NCBI GenBank assembly: GCA_038373865.1
Contig: JAXGGA010000487.1
Span: 1-64,000 of the forward strand
Length of the DNA stretch: 64,000 nt
Reading direction: 5' to 3'
From: Uloborus plumipes
Taxonomy: Eukaryota; Arthropoda; Arachnida; Araneae; Uloboridae
Made by a program: the position numbers and the translations under genes. Shown here piece by piece: positions 50,101 through 62,100 of the stretch (positions within the stretch are counted from its first letter, which is position 1; each line of letters starts with the position of its first letter). Under the pieces are notes generated by a model. The model was not told where the DNA came from and did no database searches. It was given only the letters and a program-made list of their open reading frames with translations.

Positions 50101-53100
50101 TAAGAAATGTCCTCATTGTTTTAAATTGTATGGAATTCATCCAGCGCAGGATCATTATTATTGATGAAGAGGGAGTTACACCGGATGACAAAATTTCCCC
50201 ACTATTTAAAATTTTATTTAATCTATCGAACAGAGGGAGGGGGAGTGTTGTATCCGTGTGCTATTTCAATTGTTTGCAGAGTTAATACCAGCTTCGATTG
50301 AGTTAAACCAAATCGCGATTGCTCAAAAAAAAAAAAAAAAAAAAAAAATCATTTATATTTTTGATGAATTGTTAAAAGATAGATTTATTTTGTCATTATG
50401 TGTTCATTTATTCAGATTATTTTATACAGGGTAACAAATAATCAAAAAAAAAAAAAAAAAAAAAATCTATAAATAGAAATCAAGATTTATAACTGACATT
50501 TAAAAAAGTCATCATCAAAATTAAAATGTGCCTCAAATAAAACAAATTATAAATAAATTTCTAATGAAATAAATGACAAACAATCCTCAAGAATTTCCGA
50601 ATTGCATTGCATTTTAAAACACATTTTAATATTCTTGTAGTCAGAAAAACACGTGCTATCCAAAGATCAAGTTCTTATTCTCGAAAAAAAAATGTATTCG
50701 CTACAAATAATTGTCGTTGAATTACAATAATTGTATTCTTCTTTTCTACCCCTCCGCCCAAGTTAACATGACTGACATCTGTCTCAAAGAATCTAAGCCC
50801 ACGTTTTTACCAGATGAATGCTCTTTATATGAGTATTCTTTCGTAGCAAATAAAACATAAAATCAAAAAAAAAAAAAAAAAAAAAAAAAAAATGAGAAGC
50901 CTTGCGACTTGTAAAGAATTTATGATTTGGCAGTATGTAAAACCTGTGCTTTAAAACTAGTATTTGGAATGCATTGATTCCGTGGTCCATGTTCTCAATA
51001 TCTGCTAGTGTGAAATTCCGCAGAGCAGAGCAAACGCTAGCAGAAGGAACACAAGGAGGAAAGTAGTGTTCAGTGACTTCACAAACTCATGCAGTGGCTA
51101 GTTTAGTTTTCCGAGGAGGTGTGGTCTAATCACTTTTAAAACTTGTTTTAAATATGTTTAAACTGGCTTAATGGAAGTGTCATTGGTATGTTTCTGCAGT
51201 CATTCATGGTCTTTCATTTGCAAGTGAGTTTAAAAATCATGCGTGTTTCCTATTGCGGAAAATTTCCAGAAAAACCAACCGGATCCCTATTTTCTTTTTC
51301 TGCATTAATATTTCTTAAAACTACCGTACTATTCTTGTAGTAATTACATCTTTCTTAAACAGAAGTAGGATCTATTTCCTCCCTCTCTTTAAAAATACAT
51401 ATAATATCTGTTGTACAACTTCAAAAGTTACGACATAGTGGAAATTCAGATTTGCTTAATTAAGAATTTTTTCAGAGATTGTTGCACTTAAAAACATGTC
51501 AGGTGTTTAGAAATTTCCCTGTACGTACACAAAAGAGAAAAAATAAGGAGCCTCTAAATCCCTCTGTTTTTTTTAACCGCGCAACAACTCTGGATGTAAC
51601 GCTCCTCAAACCAACGGCTAGTTGTGTCACTGATTACAAACATAGGTCGTATTTAGTAACATAGTGTTAAAAATAAATGGTTTTGTCGTTGGTCATATTT
51701 TGAGACTAAAAATTTTGATTTGATGCTTAGATTCAGGAATCTGGATGCCAAAGTTGAGGTATAAAGAAAGCTTTGAATTATATAAAAGCTTTTATTTCCT
51801 AAATTGTCATTATTAAGACCCGCAATTTATGTGAAAGATATTTCTTAAAAAGAAATTTTAAGAAACAGTAAACTCGAGATTATTCATGGAATAGGGTGGC
51901 GCTGGAACCACGGATGGTGAATACGACAAATAATCAGAAAATAGGCAAGAAACAATTCTAGTGTATACAATAGTTAATATTTTTGAGATGTCTTTTCTAC
52001 TACAGTTGCTTGGTAACACTAGACTAGGTGCAACTTTTCTAAAAATGAGTTAATTCAGCTTAATGTTTAAGTACTAGTTGAACTGTTATCAAAGAGATAC
52101 ACTCATTATTAATGTCCTGGAATATGAAGAAAAACGTCCCCAAAATTATTCAAAGTTGTTGAATATTTATAGGAGGGGGAGCATTGCTATGGGGAAAAAA
52201 AAGTTTTTCTGAATTTAACATTGAACCCCCTAGGATGATACAATGTTATACAAAGATGACATAACAAGCAATTTTTTTGGAATATCTCAAAAATTGTCCA
52301 AACTCTGGGTGTTTTTTCATATTTTGACTTTATTTCTCGTTTTTGCATTGCTTTGAAAACATTTTGAACAACAATAAGGAAATAAAAATGCTAGATTAAC
52401 TTTCTTTGGTGATACAATCTAAGTTAAATATTGTCACAGTCTGTATTTGCTATATTATTAATTAAAACATGATTAATTAGTTCAAAAATAATTGTTCTTT
52501 TAGAGGAAACATCTACGGAAACGGCTATTATTGGCCAAATAATGATGATTTGTTCCCCTTTGGTTTTATGTATGTCATCTTGTACTGGCCATATCCAATA
52601 CAAGTTTGAATCTTTTTTAACCCTTTTCATATATTTTATCCTGTATGTATCAGTACCTTCATCTAATTTACTTATGACTTGACCAACACCCCACTCTCCA
52701 TCCCAAAGTGCAACAACCATTTCATTCTCAGGCACATCTTGCAATGGCAGTGGATCATCTACAGATTCTGCATTTGTATCAGATGTATTACATAAAATAG
52801 CTCTGATATCATCAACAGTTGCAGTAATATCATTAACTTTATGGCCATATAGGATCTTTAAGTTGCTCATAATTGTCTCAGGACTTAACCCTCGTTGCTT
52901 GAAAAGTATGTGGTCCTGTTTTAAATTTCTGAAATCACTTTTAGCTATTTTTACCAGTAATTTCAAAACTTTGCACTTTTCACCTTCATCTTTGACTGTT
53001 TTTATTATCTCCTCAATTTCTTCATAATTAGTTGGAATAATGCTGTATTTAAGTCTAAATTCCTTTTTTATGGTAAGCATTTTTCTTTCCTGTATTATCT

Positions 53101-56100
53101 TCACTGTGTCAATGTCTGTGCTATGCACACTGTTTGAAAGAATCTGTGTTTGGGATAAGCTCCAAATTATTTTAAGTTTATCAGTTTCTTTTTTCCTTTT
53201 TTTTAACCCCGTACTTCTCCATTCATGATCAAGAAACAAAGTCATTTGAATGCGTAATAACTATTTTCTCTGAAACCCCAGCAAAACCACACGGTCCAGA
53301 ATGTTTTAAACGATTATCAACATCTCCAAAAACTTTTTCTGTAGAGATATTATGGGTTGGTGCACTTTCAAGAAAGTGCTCTGGAATTTGCTGCTGGACA
53401 GGAAATTGATGATTGTTTGAGTTACCAAACTCAAATGCACCCCCTCTCTGTCTAGCAAATGCGATTCCATAGGCACATAACATCTTCTGGCAAATACTGT
53501 TAATAAGATCTTCATCAGCTTCCTCCAACTCTTTCTGTATTGTTTCCATCTATTCGTTTCGATACACATTAACAGAAAATTTTTCTTTTAAGCTTTCTAT
53601 CCCTGCCTTTCTGATTTAGCAGACATTTGTAGGAGACGACAACTCAATGTGCAATTTAGGGAAAACAGGAAGTACTGTGCTGCCACCTATAACTGAGACA
53701 AGTAAAATGTATTTTGCATGGCCTATATAAGTCATTCAGTTTAAGATATCTGACTTATTTTAAAATAAATTACTGTATTTTGCTTCTTTCTTTGAATCAA
53801 GTCAGTAATTCAAAAATGTTTTTAAACGCTTTCTTCATAATTCCAGAATTTCTCCACTTTTACTCATAGATTATTTGCTTCTTAACCTCTTCAATTTCTT
53901 CATTATCTTTTACTTCCATTTTCTAATCTAAGTTGTTTCTTTATATGAAGCCACAATTTGAACAGCACCTTTAAAAATTCCTTGTACAAACTATTAAAAA
54001 AATGTGCATTCCCAAAAAATTTAAAAAAAAAAAGCACAATTTTCACAAATTTTCATTTCTCCCACTTTTCAATTAATGTTGGGTAGTTTCTCTGCCCATA
54101 CACAAGTGAATATGTACCAAAGAACATACTCACAGCCGAAATATCCATTTTGAGCATCATTGAGTTAACTAGCATAAGTTTTCTTGTGACGTTTGCACAT
54201 ACGTTTGTATGGGTGTACATTACATAACTCAAAAATGGTACCCTTTAGAAGGTTAAAATCTCATATGCATGGTCTGTGTAGTGCCTTGTTGTGTTCCTCC
54301 CTTTCCCAACTAGGAAATATATCACAAGTATGGGGATAAAAATGAGAAACCGAATTCTCCGATGGCCCAATATAGTACCGTACAGTAAAAAACAATAAAA
54401 ATGCTAGAGTTTACTCAATTTTGATAGTACAGAAAAAAAATTAGTATTTTTGTGATCAGTGAAGCATTTCCAACAATATAGTGGGGTTCAATCTTAAATT
54501 TAAAAAACTTCGACAATGCTCCCCCCCTAATATTTATTGCATTATGTTTCTTTTCTAGATTTATGAAATTTGTCTTTGAACTGTCTTTTTTTTTCTTATT
54601 CATTAGCAAGCAACCAGTGGTTTATTCCTCCTGTTAAGGGGGACATACCTCCTGGATGTGCAGCGTATGGATTTGTTTGTGATGGTACTCGTCTGTTGGT
54701 TTTTGGTGGTATGGTTGAATATGGAAAGTACTCGAATGAATTGTATGAACTCCAAGCCAGCAGGTGGGAATGGAAAAGATTGAAGCCAAGAACTCCAAAA
54801 AATCAGCCACCTCCATGCCCTCGTCTTGGACACAGTTTTACTCTTATTGGAAACAAAGTGTATTTATTTGGGGGACTGGCAAATGATAGTGATGATCCCA
54901 AAAATAATATTCCAAGGTATTTCTTCTTCATTATGTAGTGGTTAAATGCAAGTTAATTAAAAGGTATATTATGTTCTTTGTAGAGAAATTTTAATAAACA
55001 ACTCATTATAACATTTAGAGACTCCCTGAATGCGGTAATGAGCTACTCAGCTCTGGTTTTAGAGTTAGACATAAGCTGAATTTTTTTTTCAAATATTTTA
55101 ATTTGACACCTAGATTTAGAAACCTAGGTGCAAAAGTTGATGCCCAAAATTTTTAATCATATCAAAGCTTTTCTTTCGTAACTCTGCATGATTGAGACTA
55201 ATGGTGGACATGAAAAAATAATTTGTATTGAGCAATTTTCAAATACTATTATTTTGTTTTTGAATTTCTTTTTTTTTCTGTATATTTTAGATTTAAAAAA
55301 AAAATGTTACTGGCATTTGTCTGTTAGAAAATTATCCTAGGTATCTTAATGACACCCAGGGTGTCAATGATTTAAATCGATTGATTTAAATCGCGATTTA
55401 AATCAATTGATTTTTTTAAAAAAATCATTGATTTAAATCACTTTTTATTTTAATCCTTAAAAAATTCTCTTGGACAATCCCAATTTCAGTACTTTTACCA
55501 TTTTCTTTTAGAGCTTTGATTGCCATCTAATAAATGGAAAAGTAATCCTACTCATCCCCTCTCCACAGATGCTCAAAATTTGCAGTTCAAATAATATGTA
55601 TGCACAAATTGTGCTATTTGTTGTCTAATATGTGAAATAAAGAAAATACATGCAGCTGCAGGGCAGGTGTTGCAAAGATTGAATTGAGGGGGGAGGGACA
55701 TGATAGAATGTGTGTGATATACTTTCAGTGAAAAGAAAAAACAAAAACAACCAAACAGAAGATGAATTTTCTATGCCTTGCATTAGCAACTGGGGGGGGG
55801 GGGGGGCAGTCTTTATTAGTGGCTGAAATGGAACATATTCCAGCTTTACAAAACAAAAGCAAAATAAAGAGGGGGGGGGGGGCTGAATGAAGTGAGGATT
55901 GGGTTGAGCTTCCTGCCCCATTTGATTTTTATCCTAGCTGGTAGACAGGATAGAATTATTTTCAGATCGGCTCCTAACACTTTTTTTTGGGTTTCTTACT
56001 GGTGAAGCTTTACTGCAAAGGTGTGTTTGTATTTTTAAAAACTTAAAGGTAAGTTGTTCTAAAATAAAAATTAATTAATAACTGAAGTTTCTAATTTTTT

Positions 56101-59100
56101 TTTTAAAAAATAAAAAAAATCCGATTTAAATAAAAAAAATCTGATTCAAATAAAAAAAAATCCGATTTTTTTGATTTTTTCAAAAAAATCATTGATTTTT
56201 TTACACCCTGATGACACCTAATTTTTACTTCATGTTTTCAACAGTAATTAGCTTGCAATTCTGCCTTATCTCTGGCTGGAAGGTACTTAGCTTAATAGTA
56301 AGATTAAAAACTTATTAAAAATACTTTAATTTCAAATAACGTATTGTAAAAGAATAAATAACCAATGTAATTACTACTTAACTATTTAAAAAATCGACGC
56401 TTTATTGGCTGTATATATTATATTATAGAGCCAATAAGACGTCTATATGAATGTGTATAATAATGCTAAATATGCTAACTATCAGTTAGCTGGAGGGAAA
56501 AAAATACAGTTAATATTTCTTCTGTAAAAGTTTACCTCTTTAACAAGGAATGAAAAAGCTTGGGAGATGACTTGGTCACGTAAGAAAACCCTAATTCAGA
56601 TTAATTTAGAGTGGAAGTTTTACTGTTGTAGCTTATTCGTTTTTTGGTTTGTCCTTAAGGGAGCGTATGGAATTAGCCTAATGACATCTATTTTTTAATG
56701 TGCCAAGTTTTATTTGCTTACCTGTATCCAGATTGTATTTTCAAAAAATGTAACATAACCCCTTCAGCCTTCATCCAGCAAACACTTCAATTGAGGTAAG
56801 TTATTCGTGTGTGTTGGATTTCCCTATTAGTTTTTAATGATAGTTTTATCGTAACAGTATTTCGACAGACAATGTTCCTAGTTTTTGTTTTCTCTGTTAG
56901 TATTTTTGGTTCAATTATAACACATAAACAGAAAAACATGAAATATAAAACATTGATATAGAAACATTGACCCTAACGCAGTGATTGATTCATCAAAGCA
57001 TTTGCTTACGGAAACATCATGGTTAATATTGATTCCCTCAAAATGATACTTAAATCTATAATAATCTGAATTTTTAAAGTTAAAAAAGTGTTTTGTATAT
57101 TCTCATGTTAAAAAGACCTATCCCATTGTCAGTCTGCAGACAATTACTTCTGTCAAATAGCTGTGTGTTTTTGTATTTTGTATGAAATATTTTGTTCGTT
57201 TATATTAAGTTTGTTCACCGAATGTTATTTTTCCTAGGTATTTAAATGACTTGTATACATTAGAATTGCGTTCTTATTCCAATTCCATGATGTGGGACAT
57301 TCCACAGTACTGTGGTCAACCTCCTCCTCCTAGAGAATCTCATACAGCAGTAGCTTACACTGGTAAAAGTGATAAGCATGCTAGGCTGATAGTCTACGGT
57401 GGAATGAGTGGATGTAGACTGGGAGATCTATGGCAGTTGAATATAGGTATGACTTTTATGCATTAATTCTAGTGAGCTGTGATAATTACTTTTTACTATT
57501 TCCACTTTAAAATATTTTGCTTTTAACACAGATAAAATGCATTGTTCGAAACATGTATCAAATATCGTTAGTGGGATAATTTCTTGCTTATTTCTCTATT
57601 TTAAGCAAAGGTATGCTTTTAAAATGTTACAAAATCAAACACAGAATCACATTATTCTTTTTAAATTAAATTTTATTTTATAGTTAATAACACAGTACTT
57701 TATATTAGAAAAGAAAGCATTAATTATAAAAAGTAAGAATGAAATTTGTAAATATTGCGGTTAATTAAAATGCCTTTTCTTGGTATCAAATAAAATTTTT
57801 TAAGCTATGTCTTTGATCCATTATGATTCGTAAAGCTACTTCACTTCAATTGTTTCATGTGCTGCAATTTGTTACTTTCACATCAGTGTGAGAATGGCTA
57901 AAAAAATGCATATGCGACTGATCGGATGCAATGAGGAAAAGTTGTTAGTACTCTAGAACCTTATCTCAAACCTTGTATGCAGAATTTTTGTGAAAACCAA
58001 TTGTCCCTACTCAACAAATAAAAAAGATAAGTCCCTATAAAAAAAAACTGAGTGAGAGTTTAAAATGAAATTCATCTACGAGGGGTAACAAGAAAGTAAG
58101 GTCTCCTATTTTTTTTAAAATACAAAATGACCTTTTTTTATTAAGTATGATACATTGTTTGAAAGGCCAGGATCTTGGCTATTTTTCAACATAATCGCTA
58201 TTTTTTTCCAACACCTTCCGCATCCGCACAATGTACTTTTCTATGCCGGTATCGTATCACTTTCCGTCCGCTTGGCGCAGCCAGGTGTTGATCTCTTTTT
58301 GAATCTCCGCGTCCGACGCAAACTTCTTCCCTCCGAGATTTTTTTTAGAGCGGGGAACAAGTGGTAGTCACTTGGGGCCAGGTCGGGACTGTAGGCAGGG
58401 TCAAAGAGACCCTGGACCAAATCAGGAAATTTGGCTAGGAAATCATTGATCACCTTGCCTACAGTCCCGACCTGGCCCCAAGTGACTACCACTTGTTCCC
58501 CGCCCTAAAAAAAATCTCGGAGGGAGGAGGGAAGAAGTTTGCGTCAGACGCGGAGGTTCAAAAAGAAGTCAACACCTGGCTGCGCGAAGCGGACGGAAAG
58601 TGGTACGATACCGGCATAGAAAAGTACATCGTGCGGATGCGGAAGGTGTTGGAAAAAAATTGCGATTATGTTGAAAAATAGCCAAGATCCTGGCCTTTCA
58701 AACGATGTATCATACTTAGTAAAAAAAGGTCATTTTGTATTAAAAAAAAATAGGAGACCTTACTTTCTTGTCACCCCTCGTATTTTAGATTAAATGAATT
58801 TTTGTTGCTTAGGGCGGTTGTTTTAATTTTTTATATATTCTATTTTCAAATAAAGTCAATAATTTCTTCATAATTTTTGGAGACAGTAACACTACACCTG
58901 CACTTTCAACTAAAATAAAGTTGGTGTGAGCATAAAATCGGAGTTCAATATGGTAGACACTGACAAATGATCCATTTGACATAAGGTTTAGATTTTTTGT
59001 TTCAGTGGTGTACAAATACTAGTTAAATGATGTTCTAAATAACAAGTGACCTTTGGAGTATTAAGTGCATTTCAGTGTCCATACTTTTCTTGGAAATGAG

Positions 59101-62100
59101 ACTGTTTTACTTCTTTGTCTATAGATTATTAAAAAAAGAGGGGTATTTAAAGTAATGTGAAATTTTACCGACAGACATGTCCTGAGAGATATTTTAGCTT
59201 TCAGTGATGTATAAGTTAGTTAAATTACTTGTTTTAAGAATTTTTTTTTTCCTCTTTTTTTTTATCAGAATTGAAAGTTAACAATTAAGAGATATGCATA
59301 AAAATGGGAACGTAATTTGAGAGATAACTGTACATTACTATTGTTACAGATGAGTAAAATATCTACACGAATTGGGACCATAGGTAGTTTGGATTTTTAA
59401 ATTGTTCAAATTTTAGAAAAAATCTAAGAAAAAAATACTATGCCACTTAATGAAATAGATTGATTTTTCAGTAAGTATGTTATAACATACGTGAGGCTAC
59501 ACTTCTTACACTCCAGGGTCCCCTGTACCTACCACAACCCGTGGTTTAACTGGGATAGGACCCTAAAGAGCACCCTATTCTTTTTTAACCAGACCCGAGG
59601 GCCGAGCAAACCCTTGGCCCAGCACCCCCAGAGGTATCGTTTCACTTGGAGGACATTGTAACCACGAAATTTTTAACGTCCCCCATATACCATTAATCAA
59701 GACGGTGGATCTTTGATCGCCTGGGATCGAACCCGGGTCCTACCGGTCAGGAGTCCGACGCCTTACCGATCGGGCTACCGTAGCCCCAGGAGGCTACACT
59801 ATGTATTTAATTACATTTTTCACCCTGGCGTCAATAACCAAATTAACACCTTAATCTCAATAACCGGGTACCCACTTCCACTTTGAATTTCAAGCACGTA
59901 GAGCAGAAACCAGCTCTTTTTCGCTACTCCTTTTACTTAAATGGAACAGTTCTTGACACCCTCGTCTCGCGGGGTACAATCGTAGGTACTTTAAAGAAAA
60001 ATAAACCATACATTTCGCCTGAAATGGTATTGCTTATATCTTGAGAGACCCAAATTTCCTCATTCGAGTTCACTGGTGATGTAACCATATGTTCTTATGT
60101 ACCCAAGCAGAAAAAACTGATATTGCTGACAACACTTCATCATGGCAAAAGCATCTCTAGAGCTGACAAAAAACCAGAAATAATTTTGTTTTGTAACAAA
60201 ACGAAATCTGGCGTCGACACAATTTACTAGATGCTGATGTACGTCTCCTTTTTACTTCAACATTGTGGACATTTCAGCTTTAGCTGCCTATATCATTTAT
60301 AAGGCAAATGCCAACTTGCAAAGTCGTAAAACCAATAATTGTCGTTTATTTTTGCTCCAACTAGGCGAAGAATTGTGCCTTCCTACAATTCAGGTCAGAT
60401 AAACGAATACTCAAGCCACGAGGCGCTTTTCTACAAAATCTGGCGTAGAAAGCTTCTTGAAGGACTTCAACACAGTACATGGGGTTCCTTCAAGCTCCAG
60501 TACTACAATAGCGGGATGTGATTCAAGTGGACGAAAGAAAGTCGTTGGTGCTTGCCAACTTTGCTTTTACTCCCAAAAAGCTTCGCAGAAAAAGAAGAAA
60601 ATTGCGCATAAAGTGTGTGCATGTCAATTATGTGATAAAATGTCATTTTTTTATTTTCATTGTCTGGCTACTACCAATAATAATAAAAAAATAATTTGTA
60701 TTCCTAAGTATTTTTTCAAAAATTATATTTGTCACACTAAAAATTAAAAAAAAGCAACAAGTAATAAAAAAATATTAATAATTGTAATAAAAATAAATAA
60801 TTGCAATATTTGATTACATTTTTCCTAATAATAATCAGTAACTTCTAGCAGAAACGCGGAAAAAAGTAATGGATACCCGGTTATTGAATAACGGTATAGG
60901 AATATTTAATGCTGAAAAAAACAACCAAAATGTTTTTTTGAAAACACGGTTACAACTTTGTTTGGTTCAGATTCGTGCAAATAACGAGGAATGAGCCATT
61001 TGATAAAGTCTCAATTAGAAATAGTAAAAATTGAGATCAAAGTAGCAAACGGGTACCCTGTTATTGATGCTTGGGTTAACAAATTTTCCCTTATCTGGGA
61101 TCAAGAATATATCCCCACTGAATCAATCGGTAAGTTTATTAAAATTTCATCGGAGTGATTTTAGATTTTTGGCGTTCAACTGTACCATTTTCTGGCAATT
61201 GCTTTCCGAAATTGTTGCCAACAGAAAAAATGGTAGCATTAGGCAATGAATGGTCCAGAATTCAATGAAATTACCATTAAGATTTCTGATAGTTGAAAAC
61301 AAACACCAATCTCTATGGCAGATAAATGCTCATTTTAGATTCTTTGTTCACTTATTTTCCTGTGTGTATGCATTCATATATGTAATTGCTATTATTTATT
61401 TGCAGACACAATGACATGGTCTAAGCCAGTTGTTCAAGGTCTTTCACCTCTTCCACGCAGTCTTCATTCAGCAACTTTAATTGGTCACCGAATGTTGGTT
61501 TTTGGTGGATGGGTTCCTTTAGTTATGGATGACAACAAAGCAGCTGCTCATGAAAAAGAGTGGAAGTGTACAAATACTCTGGCGTCTTTAAATTTAGGTA
61601 TTTGATTTGCATACTTAAAATATTAATTTCATGCCTGCTGATAGTTGAATAAAATAATTTTGCAGCATAGTTGCCAATATTTCCAAATTCATTCGGTAGA
61701 CTCACAAATTTCAATGTCTTCTCCTAAACAAAACATCCTCCCCCCCACCCCCGCAATAAAAAACATGATGGCGAAAACAGAACCTTCTTGAGAAAACGAA
61801 GTGAAAATGAGAATTGTATGTGTTAAATAATTTTTGAAACATGTTTCATTTTCTTTTTTTTTTAAATTTTTATTTCTCAAAAAGTAAGATAAAAAGTTCT
61901 TGAATTTTCTGTTAACTTCCTAAATTTTTAGCTTCGGCAAAAAAAGTTTTTTTTAATAGTGTTATATGTTTCTAGTTTGTACTAGTGAAAAGGAATTGCT
62001 TCCTGTTGTTGAGAAATTGTTATTTAAAATATCATTTTTAATAACCATAATAGTTTTCTATGGATAAAAATAATAAAAGAAATAAACAATTATTCTTTTG

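Larger units (their letters stand above)
47147..54606 (+). other. HCF intron 1 (7460 nt)
   Basis: Holds two further YY1-type motifs near its 5' end, a Helitron, the inverted arm of a 1.2-kb repeat and an antisense transposon ORF pair. The 51.3-52.4 and 53.6-54.6 kb parts show nothing else. Confidence 0.85.
57447..61405 (+). other. HCF intron 3 (3959 nt)
   Basis: Holds the self-inverted mariner (58079-58780) and the SINE (59504-59789). The rest is AT-rich without visible features. Confidence 0.85.

Noticed and set aside
59715..59787. A functional tRNA gene on the minus strand
   Set aside because: A and B boxes are present, but the element continues about 210 nt as one unit inside an 11-bp target duplication, so it is a SINE head.
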